A DNA stretch of 64,000 nucleotides from Anagrus nilaparvatae (Eukaryota > Arthropoda > Insecta > Hymenoptera > Mymaridae). Location: NCBI GenBank assembly GCA_022575985.1, contig JAKSXM010000288.1, positions 2,631,501-2,695,500 on the forward strand, in the 5' to 3' direction. The first letter of the stretch is position 1, and every line of letters begins with the position of its first letter. Below are positions 12,885 to 25,779 of this stretch, piece after piece. Both the position numbers and the translations under genes were made by a program. The notes beneath the pieces were generated by a model that made no database searches, was not told where the DNA came from, and saw only the letters and a list, made by a program, of their open reading frames with translations.

Positions 12885-13405
12885 TAAACCCCTGTTTCGT
12901 AAACAATTTGTACCCTTCATAGGTCAATAGAATTTCCCATCGGATTCTTTAGTTTTCGGGGACACTGAATATGAATATGCGATTGATAGGCGGTTAAATT
13001 TTGCAAAATTTTGCAGATTCTTATCTATTACCATACGTTTTTTGGGTCACTAATTACATAAATTATATCTGTTTTTATCGAAAATGGCCATTATAAGCAA
13101 CTTAAAGTTAATTTTTGTGCTTTCTTAGGTATATCCTTTTATGGCATTTAGACCATTTTAGGTAAAAACGGATATCATATTAAGCGAACTAAAAATTCAT
13201 AAGTTATAACAAACGAATATCTCAAAAAACCCACAAAATAAATTAAAAATACCAATTATGGGCAACTGGACCATTTTTTATTAAAACGGATTTTATATTT
13301 GTATCCAGAGATCCGAAAAACTTAAACAGCCGGAGGATAATTTTATCGATCTATAAAGAATAAAAAATGTCTATTCGAAACAGGATTCCACGACAGGCTT
13401 ATACC
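12885..13405. repeat. Degenerate foldback of the GGGTCGCTGA family
   Basis: The left outer arm (CCTGTTTCGTAAACAA ... GTTTTCGGGGACACTGAATA) pairs with the right outer arm (GAGATCCGAAAAACTTAAAC ... CGAAACAGGATTCC). Inside, TTTTTTGGGTCACTAATTAC at about 13039 heads an internal unit. The arms are more diverged than in the 19.9-kb copy. Confidence 0.55.
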
Positions 13406-14560
13406 GCAGTTTGCAATAAAGTTAACAATTTACGTACGATCTAGGAGATTCCTTATTTCTTGGATATTGCAGTATATTATAGTTTTAGATATTTTTTAGA
13501 TTTTTTTCCAAATTTAAAAAATAAAAATACAGTAAATAGTTCAAAGCTCTAATATTTTGTATAAGACTCAAAATTAAAAAATAATCTTATAAATTAATTA
13601 TAATTTAATTGCTTTTAAATAGCTGAAAAATGAACAATAAAACATTTTGCAAAAGTACTTTGTCATTCAAAAAATAATTACTTCTTTATCACCTTATAAA
13701 ATTATCAACTCTAAAAATTTCCAAGAAAATATTATAAAATTAATTTATAACAGAATTAAATAAGCAAAGCTTGTATCAAAGTACTTTCAAATCTGAATAA
13801 AAAAAAAACTTATCTCTTAAAATCAGCATAAATCCAAAATAAATCTCATTAAAAAAAGTAGTAATTTATCCTCTCTATTAAAAATCACCTGAACCAACCC
13901 ACATACATTACAAAAAGTACTTGTTTCTAAACCATAAAAAAAAGGTTAGGTAAATAGAATTTTCCTATATTTAACATATAAAATTTAACATAATATAGAG
14001 TAGACATAAAAAATAATATACTATTCTATCTACTTTAATCGCAAAGCTATATCTGAGATTAAAGTATATGCTCTACTGGAAAACCTTTTTACAATACAGC
14101 TATGTACATTCTTTTTATTTTGTGAATATATAAAAAAAGGAATGAAATATTTCCTATATACCCACATAAATAAATAAATTTTTTTTCTCTATATTTATAA
14201 CTGGAGAGACCATGAGAAGACAATTAGTTAATGTAATGATAATAATTACTTTATTTTTTTAATATTTATATTTCTTTGTTCGTTCTTCTTTTATTTTTCT
14301 TTCATTTTTTTTTTTTTGTTAAATATTTATATTATTAACTGTTTACTATTCATTATCAGATTATTATTTTACTTCTTGTTATGTAATTTTTTGTAATGTT
14401 TTTTGGTCTTATTGGTAATGTTTTATTGAAAAAGTTTAGTTATCAATTATTTAAGCTTTTTCTTTCTTTTAATTATCATGTTCTTGTTAATATTTATTTT
14501 CTTTTTACTAGTTTTTTTATTTGGATGTGGGTGGTTCTGACATGAATGGAAAATTTCATT
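13406..14560. other. Gene-free AT-rich stretch
   Basis: No gene seen. A small imperfect inverted sequence (AAAAGGTT ... AACCTTTTT) spans about 13937-14090. Confidence 0.45.
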
Positions 14561-14564
14561 CATT

Positions 14565-16261
14565 TTGAAAATTAAAAGGAATCAGTTTTTTGTGTTAGAT
14601 AAATTTGTACTCTCATGCATTTCAAAGTTATTTGACCCTTTGGGTTGGAATTTTTGGGATTTAATTAAAGGAAAGGAAAAGTTTTTATGCAAAAATTTTG
14701 GCTGGTCGAATTGAAATGAGATGATAGGCTTTCAAAGTCTGAATTTTTAATTTGGTACAATAGGTCAACTTCCTTGAATGAAATTAAAGTACCTTGTTGG
14801 TTTAGGTTATATTTCTAATGCTAAATATGAAAAATCGGTTTTTCTGATGCTTCAAAAATAGTTTATGCAATTTGCATTTATTTGAAAGTACCAATCAATA
14901 ATGAAACTAGTATTCATTTATTGCAAGCAAAATATAAAGTTGCTTTCTTAAAACCATCGCTAATAATCCCTAACTTGAAACTCAGTGCTGTCTTTCTGTT
15001 GTCAAAACTGACAGTTAAGGTATTGAGAGATTTAAATTTTGAAGTAGTGGATGCTTATTTATTTACTGATGCAATGGATATTCTTTATGTGCTCAAGAAA
15101 CACCCTTCAAAGTGCTCCACCTTTTACTTTCATAAATGTTCAAAAATTCACTTTTTAGTTCCTTATGGTTATTGGAGCCATGTAAAACCCAGAGAAAATT
15201 CCGTTGATTGTGTCTCTATGAGCATTTCTTCAAAACAGTTAAATAATTTTAACTTGTGGTGGGAAGGGAAAGCTCGTATACAAGGCCAATTTAAATTTGT
15301 TTAAGATAACAAAAATTCCTATACCTTAAATACTCTAAATTTTATAGCTAGCAATTAAGTCGCTGTAAAAGAAAAAGATAAAATAAGAGAGCTGGGATTT
15401 GATTAATAAATATTCCAATCTTAGTAAATTATTGTGAATTTCATCTTAAGTAATTCATTTTTTATGTAATATTTTGTTGAAAAATAAAAAGCTAATCATA
15501 TGCTAGCTTGTTTGAATTAATGAGATCTAAACCAGTATAGATCTAGATGACTCAAAAAAGCTATTTTACCAAAGAAATAAATTTATTAAATAATATTTCA
15601 AAAATTAATAAGTCAAAAATAGTCAAATTGTATCCATTTCTTGATGATTCATTATTGTGATTAGGTGGCCACATCCATTTTTCCTTGTTAAGTTATGATC
15701 AGCAACACCCTCATATTTTAACATATAATTCTGTTTTTACTCGATTGTTGGTCGATGGAGTTTGATTAAATCTCTTGACACTGAGAAAAGAGTTTTGGGT
15801 AATTAAAGGTAGGAATGTTGTTCGATCTTGTATTCACAAATGCGTCCATTATATTCGTTTTAGGAGTGATAAATCCACTCAAAAAATGGGATTTTGCCTT
15901 CTTGTAGAATACAAAAAACTGCAAGCCTTTTCACCTAGTTGGTGTTGACTATAACGGGCTTTACAATATCTTAATGCAAGGAGGTAAAAACCATACATTT
16001 GTGTCTAAAAAAGCACTGCATTTAGAACTCGTATTGGAATATACCAGTGATGATTATATTGCTGCATTACGTAAGTTCACCACAACTCGTGGTCTATATA
16101 TTCTGGCTTGTTCAATGATCAGGGGACTATCTTCCTTGGTTGAAGGAATTGTATATAGCGTAATAGGTCTATATGCGTATAAACTCCTTGATTTGGTAGA
16201 GGAAAGTACCAACTGGTCATTCAAAAACTTACAAAATGTGAAGATCTATTATGAATTTTAG
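14565..16261 (+). pseudogene. BEL/Pao retrotransposon pol remnant (RT end, RNase H, integrase)
   Basis: Pieces of BEL/Pao pol appear in order but in different frames and with stops. At about 14610-14700 is a match to the segment after the RT (VLSCISKLFDPLGW). At about 14840-15304 is the RNase H-like part, with GFSDASKIVYAICIYLKV, then LFTDAMDILYVLKKHPSK, WSHVKPRENSVDC and LWWEGKARIQG. At about 15600-15960 is the integrase zinc-binding region (LYPFLDDSLL, YDQQHPHIL, TLRKEFWVIKGRNVVRSCIH). At 15945-16261 is part of the integrase core (GVDYNGLYNI, KALHLELVLEYTSDDYIAAL). An internal deletion joins VSKK to ALHLELV, and the second catalytic Asp region (normally SDNG) is replaced. These elements copy themselves through an RNA intermediate. 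No LTRs or gag were found; this is a dead fragment. Confidence 0.88.
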
Positions 16262-17105
16262 ATTCTATTTTATCTTCTAAAAATCATCAATTTTCGAACA
16301 TTTCATTTTTGCAATAAAATATAATTTTTTATTTATTTGCAGTCTAATATACTATAATGTTCTGCAAAATGTAATAAATACGATACACACGCAGAAAATG
16401 GTCATCGATTATTGTGTATATTTATGAAGAATACACGATAAAATATATTATTATTATTATTATATTGATAAAACATAATTTCATAGTTGATGTTTAACGA
16501 CAATAAAAATAAAAAAAAAAAGTATTACTTCTTTATTTTTATTAGTGTTGTTAGTGTTGATATTTTATTTTTATTATATTTCTTCATCTTTTTTTTTTTA
16601 TTTTTATTATGGTTAAAATTGCGATGTTACATTTGTAAAAAGATGTCTATTGGGAGATAAAAAAAAAGGCGTTGACAGGTTGTGTTCTAAATAAAAATAA
16701 TGATATTCTACATCGATCATGTTTAAGGGTTTTTTCACTTTTTTTTTTATATTTTATGGAAATAAAAAAAAAATTTATACGTGGTTAGAGAAAAATAAAA
16801 GTTTGAGTACTAATACGTTGTTAGAATGATGTGTTCTTTTTTTTTATTAACTTGTAATATATTTTAAAAGCAATAAATATTTATTTTTAAACTGTCATTC
16901 AATATTTGTATTTATTAGCCTGGTAGTTATAGTTTAAAAAACTTGTTTGGATTATTAATTAACAAGATAAAATTAAGTACGATTAATTGATAAATAAAAA
17001 AATTTTGGCAAAAAAATTTTTGGGTAGAGAGGAAATGTCGATCTGGTCTTAAAAAGGTATTCGCTTATTTTTCCTAACACATTCTTTCTAATCCTCTCAA
17101 ATAGT
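16262..17105. other. Gene-free AT-rich stretch
   Basis: Many T- and A-runs. Near 16918-16955 a segment (GTTTAAAAAACTTGTTTGGA) resembles 27313-27350, just upstream of another coding remnant; the link is unclear. Confidence 0.45.
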
Positions 17106-17752
17106 TTGTTTAATTATGAAATTTTATTTGTTTTCTGTCGGCCAAATAAAATTATCGGGGATTTTGAACTTTATATAATCAATTCTTCAAGACAAATACA
17201 AAATAAAGGCTTGAAAACTGACTATGCAGATCCTGAAAATCGTGAAATTAAAGAATACACTCACATGTTGATGGTGTTAGCATTCGCTCCCATAAATGAT
17301 TTTCAAGAAGTATTTCTTATAAATTAAAAGTACATATGAGATATTATGAAACCAGTCTGACAATATGTTAAAGAAACATATTAAGCCGTCCACGGGGAGG
17401 AAAGTGCCGCGCAGTACTTCCTAGATACGCAGTACCTTTATGGAATCAATACAACGGCACAATTAATGGTCAAATATAACCAATAACGATAGCAAAGAGT
17501 GGAATAATAAATTTAACCTTATGGTTGGAAAATATCATCCGGATATTTTTTCTTTATTCATCATATATAAACAGAGCAATCTGATACTGAATTAGCTGTG
17601 GCAAAATTAATCTTTGATCGAACTGTCAAATCGGCAACAAAAAGCGTGATATACAAAACAGAATACAAGAAAAGGTACTCAGATACAAAGAATATAAGGA
17701 AGATAATAGCATCCTGGAGTATCTGCAGCTACTTTCTTACAACGTAACTAAA
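17106..17752 (+). pseudogene. MULE (Mutator-like) transposase C-terminal remnant
   Basis: The first open piece (17106-17327) ends with QNKGLKTDYADPENREI and MLMVLAFAPINDFQEVF, the pattern that follows the catalytic domain in animal MULE transposases. Frameshifted continuations give VPLWNQYNGTINGQ (about 17430), then WNNKFNLMVGKYHPDIFSLF (about 17500), a TELAVAKLIFDRTVKSA segment and NSILEYLQLLSYN near the end, matching the usual domain order through to the terminal region. At least two frameshifts are needed. The catalytic DDE part is missing and no terminal repeats were found. Dead DNA-transposon fragment; family assignment is by recalled pattern. Confidence 0.75.
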
Positions 17753-19847
17753 TAAGTCAAATTTTTTTCAAGAATGCGTAAAAAAATTATTATTATGGTT
17801 CTTTATTTGCAATCACAAAATATTCATTCAACATATGTCAATATTATGTACTCGTTTTTGCCAGCAGTAAACCAGCCGGAAAATATGTACTTTCTTAAAA
17901 AAAGATATAATTTTTTGATAATTTTACATTTAATTAAGAACATATAATGTATGGTCTTATATCATATTTTAATTTGCGAGGATAAACTGAAAATTAGCGA
18001 GAAAACCTTAAACTTTAGAGAATTTCAATTGCAGCAAAAAAGTTAATATTTCGCATAACATTTCATATTATATATTACGTAGTACTTAATTTTTTTTGAT
18101 ATAGATAAAAATTAAAAAAATGAGTTACCTACACATATGAAATTTAGGAGAAAAAAATTTACATAATTATGACTCTTAATTATAAAAAACCAAATTTGAA
18201 ATCTCTTGAAAGTTCTTACCGTAAAAATAATACTTATTAAAACTCTATATTTTTAATTGTTACATTAAATATTTACTTTTCTATTATCATAATTAATACA
18301 TAATTAAAATTTTATCATCATTGTAATTGCAAAGTTTTGCTTTATTATAACAAGAGCTCGTATGAATGAAAATTGTATTAAAATAATTATACAAGTTTGA
18401 TACTTTTGAAGTATTCATTACCAAATTTTCGATAAAGTGAATATTTCATTTCTTGGAAAATAAATAAAATTTATACTCACATAATTAATATAATAAGGTA
18501 AAAATTATAAAAAATAAATGTTTAATAATAATTTTAAATTATTTTTTAGTATTGTGTTACTAAAGAAACACACCTTTTTTTTAAAAGTCAATATTGATTT
18601 TAGTTAATTATATTATGGTAAGAGTAAAGAAGTGAAAATTATGTAAAATTGTTTTTTTTTTTTCATAAAAGTTATAGAAAAAAATAGTAATTACGTTAAA
18701 AAAATTACTAAACCTATTATTTAATTAGTTCAGATGTAAACGTTAATTTGTATCAATATATTTTGGTCATTTTATAAATTTATTATTAAACTAGAAATAA
18801 CAAATTTATAACTTTTTCAATTTCCTACATTTGCCAGTGACAAGTAAAATAAAAAATCAGCGAGCTTCTTTGATATATGTGTATCTAAAAGCTTTATTCT
18901 ATCTTTTAATAACCTCCCAAGCAGAATTGGGTCTTATAAAAAGTTCTAAGCAGAGACCAAGCCAACCAGCGAGCCAGAGACATTTCCAACTGGTATTTGG
19001 CCCAAAATTTTTTTAAAATTTATTTCGACTTAGGTCTATTTTTCGAAAAATTTATAAGCTTACAAATTTGGTAACGAATATATTTATAAAAATACCAGCT
19101 TTTTATAATTAGATGTTTTAAACGCTGTGTTATCTAGATATAAAAAGAGTTCAAGTACCTTGTTTAAATAGTATCTTCAACCTTTTTAACAGTGTAAACT
19201 TGATATCGATGATCAAAGAAAGTTTGAGGATTCTCTGCAAAGTCCGCACAATCTGCTTTGAGGTTGGCATTAGTAAAACTAATGAAATACATGTTTAATC
19301 GTATTAAGAAGACATGCTTTGATTGCAAACGCTTGAATCTATATAAATATTTATGCATACCTCGATAATAAATTTGTTAAAACTTACTCAATTACGGCAA
19401 AAGAAAATATAAAAATTAATATTTTTTTAAGATATCTTCATTTTAGAATATTTTAGATAAAGATATAATCACTTTAATATTGTTCTATAGAAGATTCTGT
19501 TATGAATACAAATTTTTATGGATTAAATTCTGAAGTTTTCTTTTATACTCTTATACAAAGGATATAAGTAAAAAATAATTTTCAAAATTTTATTTAAAAC
19601 AAAAGTTGGAACTCCCATAATTAATTTTCCTAAATTTTTTTTTTCGTTTTGCATGCGAGCAGGGACGACATGTATAAGGTTGGTTGATTTTACAGAGCTA
19701 TGACTACGAAAACTGTATAATCGAACACATGTTTTAGGTAAGAATGCGCTACGCATAGATGGGCATCCAAATTATGTTGGACTACATGACAGCATGTTTC
19801 CGATTTAACTCGGCTCACGCCGGCATGCTACCGACTCAACTGCCCCC
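17753..19847. other. Gene-free AT-rich stretch
   Basis: Short ORFs at 18831-19016, 19164-19358 and 19523-19756 show no recognisable domain. From about 19735 the base composition becomes GC-richer as the next element is approached. Confidence 0.45.
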
Positions 19848-19892
19848 ATCATGCCTTATAATCCAGTCAAAATAGGGGGGGGGGTGTACTTA

Positions 19893-20826
19893 CGGTTGCG
19901 AATACGAGATTTGCTCTAGTATAGGGTTTTTGGGTCGCTGAACACGAAAATCGGGGTCATTTGGTAAAGAAAGTGGGGTTTCACCCTTGAATTTGCAATA
20001 ACTACCCCCAAAAGGGGGTATTTTTGATATATTCGCGTTCTGAGTAGACAGATTTGCCCAAGAATTAGTTTCTAAGGGTTTTTTGGTCGCTAATTAAGAA
20101 TCTCAATGATTTTTTAAGGTAACATTAATATTTCACCCCTGAATTAGCTAAAACTACCCCTAAAATGGACGTTTTTGCTATTTCTGCATTTTGTATGCCC
20201 AGATTAGGTCCATAGGGTTTTTTGGGTCGCAGATAACGAATTTCGTGGAATTTTTTATGAATAATTAATATATCATCCTTTAATTATCTAAAACTACCCC
20301 TAAAAAGGGCGTTTTTGCTATTTCTGCATTTTGTACGCCCTCAGCTACCCAAAAAACTCTATGGACCTAATCTGGGCGTACAAAATGCAGAAATAGCAAA
20401 AAACATCCATTTTAGGGGTAGTTTTAGCTAATTTAGGGGTGTTATATTAATTATTCATTAAAAAAATACATGAAATGCGTTTTCAGCGACCCGAAAAACC
20501 CCTGTGGACCTAATCTGGTCGCAAAAAGTGCGAAAATAGTGAAAACACCCTTTTTGGGGGGTAGTTTTAGCTAATTTAAGAGTGAAATATTAATTTTAAC
20601 TTAAAAAATTATCGAGATTCTTAATTAGCGACCCAAAAAACTCTTAGAAACTAATTCTTGGACAAATCTATCGACTCAGAACGCGAATACTTCAAAAATA
20701 CCCCCTTTTGGGGGTAGTTTTTGCAAATTTAAGGGCGAAGCCCCATTTTCTTTACCAAAAGACTCCGATTTTCGTGTTCAGCGATCCAAAAAACCTATAC
20801 TAGAGCAAATCTCGTATTCGCAACCG
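19893..20826. repeat. 934-bp palindromic element with internal tandem units
   Basis: The ends are near-perfect inverted repeats beginning CGGTTGCGAATACGAGATTT and running for hundreds of bases. Each arm contains units headed by GGGTTTTTTGGGTCGC with variants near 19925, 20078 and 20217 on the left and in reverse on the right (about 20350, 20490, 20625, 20790). Each unit also carries a block like AAAACTACCCCTAAAA(A/T)GG. Weaker outer arms (TATAATCCAGTC on the left, GACTGGAGTATTATA on the right) suggest the full element is about 19850-20845. No coding capacity. Confidence 0.85.
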
Positions 20827-20972
20827 AGTTGGACTGGAGTATTATACAAGTCAGCCCGGAACCGTTTATCACATTACATCGGGTTTACTTGAGGCCATGC
20901 ATCTCCTTCGGTTGAAGATCCTTTCTTTCATTCATCCTTTCATTCTGGAGACCCCTTCTTTCTCCTTCTTGT

Positions 20973-21030
20973 TTTAACATGGAACATGTTCATTGGATGG
21001 GGTATTTGAAAAAGTTTGGCTCGGCAGGGG
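20973..21030 (+). repeat. Short dispersed segment shared with 56315-56370
   Basis: A block of about 55 bp including CATTGGATGGGGTATTTG and AAAAAGTTTGGCTCG occurs here and as reverse complement near 56.3 kb. It sits just downstream of the non-LTR remnant on the minus strand and may be part of that element's 3' region, or a separate repeat. Confidence 0.6.
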
Positions 21031-21099
21031 GGGGGGGGGAAATTGACGTTTTTATTTGTGCCACGTGCAAGAGCCGTCTAACTCGACCGCTCCTACACA

Positions 21100-21475
21100 C
21101 GGCTCCTAGTTAGGGTGTCACCAAAAGCTTTTTAGTTCGTAGAATTTCTTCCACGTACTTTGCCACAGTGCTCCATGATACCTCGTTTTTGAGCATTTTT
21201 CAAAAAATGTTACCAGGCGTGATTTCACCCATTTCTGCCTCCATAGTCATCATTTTAGTCCTCCAGCGGTCACAATCAAAAAACGTATGACACGCGTCGT
21301 CGATTTGCTTCCTCGTAAACATTACGATCTCTGTCTCAGTAGTTACTAGACTTAATCCATGCTCTTCCATCAATATGCTTGTATTTACCATGCAGCAGCT
21401 CAAGCTGTTCTGAGCCTGTTGCACGTTCCTTGCTATGATGACAATGGCAATATCATCCGCATAGCCTATCATAAA
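21100..21475 (-). pseudogene. Non-LTR retrotransposon remnant: RT active site fused to C-terminal piece
   Basis: Read on the minus strand, the open piece at 21472-21200 starts at the RT catalytic block (GYADDIAIVIIARNVQQAQ) and passes through MEEHGLSLVTTETEIVMFTR. It then jumps directly into a sequence typical of the extreme C-terminus of the same kind of polyprotein (HTFFDCDRW ... MGEITPGNIF, then EKMLKNEV and AKYVEEILRTKK to about 21110). Several hundred residues that normally lie between are missing, so the copy is internally deleted as well as 5'-truncated. The style resembles the R1/LOA-like group with a C-terminal Cys/His region; clade not certain. Confidence 0.75.
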
Positions 21476-22214
21476 GCAGCTAATTTTCGTAAATTAGAAT
21501 AGAATAAAATAGTTTAATAGAATTGAAAACTAAGATAATTTATTTAATAAATGTTACTAGATTGCTTTGATTAAAAATTCAGTCAAGGTGCAAAAATATT
21601 AATAAAAAATAGTTGATTTTATATAATGGAGAAATAAAAATCCTGGATGATCAAAGTAATCCGTAAAAATTTGTATTATCAAATGAATTTTTATTTTTGA
21701 TTGCTTTAATGTTTGAAAATCAAATATTTGATTAAAAATTAAACCAATTTTTTAAAGTAAACTAGCTGTGTAGATAAAAACTCGGATAAAAATAATAAGT
21801 CCTGGCTAAAATATATTTCAATAAATTTGCCCAAATAAGGACTCATTTGGGGATCAATTTTTACTTTTTGAAAACTTCAATACTTCAAAACTACAATAAC
21901 TGCCATCATTTCTTTTGTAAGTAATTGCTTTTATAACCGACTAAGACACTTAAAGTCTAAAATAATTATACTGAATATTCTAAGAAAACCCTCAATATTA
22001 ATGTAATATGTATAAACTTACATAATATCTTCAAAGACTGCTTCGTATGAATATTAAATGTGCAATAATAATACAATATAATTACTCGTGTAAAATAGAG
22101 CATTATAATATGTTATAGAATCGCAAAAGCGTTAATTGGTTTATAAAAACAATCACTGTTAAGTTGCTGTGCTTAAATATTTAATTTCCAAGAATTTGCT
22201 TGAATATTTAAAAA

Positions 22215-22275
22215 AATTCCGTTAGGCAAAATCGAAATTTCGCTAGCCATGAGCAGATTTTTTTTCAATGAATCT
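22215..22275 (-). repeat. TACACTGA-family fragment
   Basis: GAAATTTCGCTAGCCATGAG and GATTTTTTTTCAATGA match, in reverse, the terminal region of the element at 44461-45084. Confidence 0.45.
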
Positions 22276-23689
22276 GTAACAATAAAATTGAAGAATATTT
22301 CGTGAATTGTAAAATCAGGTCTGGAACGTACATTCTTAACTGAATAGACTAAATAATAATGTTTGTCGAATTTATGGTTACAGAAAAAGCTTTAAAATTT
22401 TGAATGTACGAGAAGAGATTAGGGTTGACCGGAAAAACAAAGTGACTTTTAATGCTTTCCTAAGTTTCAACTTTCCTAAGTTTAATATTAATGCTTTCCC
22501 TTTCCTCAATACTTTCCTAAACTCGAAGGATCCATTTTTCGAACTAATTCAAGTTACCAAGTTATCACATTTTTAATTATCTTTATAGCCATGCTAAAAT
22601 TAAGCAAATGTTAGGTTAGACCAAAAACTATTGTAAATGAAGAATAAGTTTTTTAAATCTGTCTTTCTGGATGATTGATAATCATTTTTTAAAAATTGAA
22701 ATTATTAAGGTCGCAGAAGTTAGCTTCACAATACTAGTTATAAAAAAATAAATTGTAAATATTCAATATCCTGTATCTAACAATCTTTTATTTCCAAAGC
22801 TGAATAATAATACTCTTTAAATGAATTAAATTTAATATTAACTTTTTATCGACACATGTAAGAATAAATATACTTTAGTAAAGTGAAAATTAAATTCTAT
22901 TCGATTTGTTAGTTATAGCATACGTGGTTAGATTTTAAATTAAAAGATAAAAAGTTAAATATTCTTTTATTTGTTTATTCAGGTAAACATCCTGTAAATT
23001 CTAATTACAAAAAGGGTTAATTTTATAAATATATATTAGTATTTTAATTCTCATTGTACTAACACACATAAAAAAATATATTAAATAAATTTTTTTTTTT
23101 TTTTTTTAATTTCAGTTTTAATTGTGTAAAAGAAAAGTAGGTAGTTTTAATGAAAAATGCTTTTATTTCATATATATGTGAATACTTTTGTAAATGTGCA
23201 TTTAACTGTATTTATGTATGAAAGTCCACTTGAGAAATAATCACTCACATGTACGTATTAAAACCACATATAGGAAGTGTTTCCTTTGTCCTTTATTCTC
23301 TTTTTTTTTTCATTTATCTAATAAAGTATAAAATATTTTTCACTATTTTATTAATATAAAAAGATTTTTTAAAAGTGACGTTTTTTTTTTTTTAGTTTTA
23401 ATTGTGGTGTACCATTTTATTTTCACTTGTGAAAAAAATGAGATTCTTTATGAAATTAGCTGTGTGAGTAATATATGAGTGCAGATGATAAAAAAAATAA
23501 TTATTTTAAACAAAAAGTAATAATTTTAACACACAAAAAAGTGAGGAAAAACGTTTATCTACTTTTTAACAGGCATTTTAATTTATTAAAATAAAATAAA
23601 AGTATAACTATATGAGCAAATTTTATAATTTTTGAACACCGAATTGCATTATATTGTTATGGATATTGGAAAAACATACGTGCTAAAGG

Positions 23690-24060
23690 ACTTTTTAGCA
23701 ATTTCAAACCACAGAGGCTCCGGTTTAAACGTTAAAAAATAGGGATTTTCTAAATACCTTCTAAATAACGCTTTATTCCTTGCGAATTAATAAAAAATTT
23801 TCCGGACTATTTAAATTTTTATGATCTTTCAAGCTCTTTAAATCGCAGTTTTTTACCACAAATTTTTGAATCACTACAATCAACAATATAAATGCTCATT
23901 TTTAGCTCGAAATGGCCAATTTTTAAATGAAAGCCGAAATTTAAATTTTTAATAAAAATAGGTTCTATAGGCCTCAAAAATTGTCTGTAACAAATTTCCG
24001 CAATTTGTTTACTCGTCTATTTCCAGTTTTTGATTACTCAAGTAGTTAAAAAGAGGTAGT
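23690..24060 (+). repeat. Diverged copy of foldback family B
   Basis: Blocks such as AAATGGCCAATTTTTAAAT, TAGGCCTCAAAAATT and TTTACTCGTCTATTT follow the same order as in the left arm at 3877-4140. No paired right arm seen. Confidence 0.5.
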
Positions 24061-25432
24061 CAGATTATTTACGATAATGGTAAGAGAATCAGTGATGAAA
24101 AATTGTGGATGAAAGAGATTGAATGATGAAGTTTTATAAAAAAAAAAATTAAAATGACTGGATGTTTCATGTTAAAATTGCAAGATGGTAGCATTTTATA
24201 AAAGGTTAAAATTCAACTCTTTCTAACAAAAAGACTCTCTGAAGACTCTTTGGACTGATTTTTGCAATAAAAAAAAATTTATTTTTTACAGTATAAAATG
24301 TAAATTTCACATGGATAAACCAAAATCAGTACCTTTTTTTACAAATTTTTAAATAAATACTTTTAAACATAAAGTTAAAAAAAAATTTTCAACGTACAAA
24401 CAAGAATTTTCTTATTTAATCATTTAATAGTAAAAAGCAATAAACTAAAAAGCTTTCGAAACGCTCTTAAGCTTATAAAAATTGCTCATACATTTAAATA
24501 AATGTATAAATAAAACTTGAAAAATAAAATTTATTATCTTGTCTTTTATAAATTAACTAATTTATATAAGAACGGATGTAAAAAAGTTGATAACGTGTGA
24601 GAGATGATATTTATTTTCCTCTTAATCATATAAACACAGTAAGATGCAGAATACTAAATAATTTAATTATAAATAATGATTATATTACAATAAGTAATTG
24701 ATGTTTCTTCAAGCAAGCAAGAGAGCAAGCAAAATAAATAATTTTTTGATTGATTTTAATTTTTTAATATGTGTTAGTATAATTTTTTTCACTGAATACA
24801 TTTTTGTTTTAAAATACATATTATGCACTATATCACTGCGTATTGTCTTGATTATCACTCTATGTATACTATGTGTCCTCATTTTCTTTATGACTTTATA
24901 TTATATTCTCAATTTCAAGGTAAGTCTATACAAGTTTACATAGTGTCTTTTATCAATGTATGTATATAGATTGTACAAAAAAGCTTTCAGTTTTGTGCTT
25001 TATGAAATTCATCTTTCTGTTATAGATACAGGTAGAGGAAGTTGGGGTAGAACGAGGTATCTGAGGAATTTTTAACTTTCTACGTATTGTAGCTTTAGAG
25101 TTAGTAAAGCTTTTGGCTTTAATTTTTAATTAAATTAAAAAAAAAATTGCTAAATTAATTAACATAGGATGAATTATGTGGCTGTGCTTTTCCTAGACCC
25201 GAATAAATTTTTTTTTCTCAGTTAAAAAATGAAAGGAAAGCTTTAGGGCTTTCTAACCAAAAAAATGAGTGAAGTAGATGGCATTGGGGTTGCAATTTTA
25301 TTTTATTTTTTTACCTTGCGTGGTGCAGATACTGCTGTACCAGGAAGTAACTTTTTTCACTATTTTTGTTAGGTAAAAATTTTTATTATTTTTGCTCCAA
25401 ATGAAGTAATTTTGTAATATAGTGTAGTTGGA

Positions 25433-25693
25433 ACTCTAAGAAAGATTAATACTGAGATCCCAGTGTCATATACTCATAGGGCTAAACCTGATACTGCTCG
25501 CTTTACTTCTAATAATAGGATTATCCTTGTATCATACGCACCGTACAAAAAGAATAGTTGTGCTAGCTGTATCCAATTTCCCCAAAACTTGAAGAATGCT
25601 GTCACAAAAATCTCTGTTACCTCAAAAACCAGAGTGTTCTATAACAAGACAAAGTATGTAGTAGACACATTTGACTTTGGTAAAAAGAGCTAA
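25433..25693 (+). pseudogene. piggyBac-like transposase fragment
   Basis: The open frame reads SNNRIILVSYAPYKKN and then TRVFYNKTKYVVDTFD. This is the order and spacing of the piggyBac (PGBD) transposase region in which a beta-strand (LVSYVPKK-like) is followed by FYNxTKGGVDxxD, the segment carrying one of the catalytic aspartates (the D in VDTFD corresponds). The usual GG is YV here and the frame stops shortly after. Only about 75 residues survive; no TTAA-flanked ends were located. Dead fragment. Confidence 0.72.
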
Positions 25694-25734
25694 GTACTAC
25701 CGACATACGAATCACTGAATGGATCCATGCAGAA

Positions 25735-25778
25735 AAGATTTTTGGATGCATTTAACATTGCTGGCGCCTTGACTATAA
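25735..25778. repeat. Solo terminus of the 35.1-36.1 kb foldback family
   Basis: GATTTTTGGATGCATTTAAC followed by ATTGCTGGCGCCTTGA is identical to the right end of the foldback near 36024-36061. Confidence 0.7.
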
Positions 25779-25779
25779 A

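Larger units (their letters stand above)
21476..25432. other. Long gene-free AT-rich stretch
   Basis: No supported gene. It contains two diverged repeat fragments (22215-22275 and 23690-24060, listed separately) and long T-runs near 23090 and 23380. Confidence 0.5.

Noticed and set aside
24698..24943. 81-codon hydrophobic ORF ending near a good donor (AAG/GTAAGT)
   Set aside because: The Phe/Ile/Leu-rich composition is what AT-rich noise gives, and no partner exon or family could be named; the donor alone is not enough.
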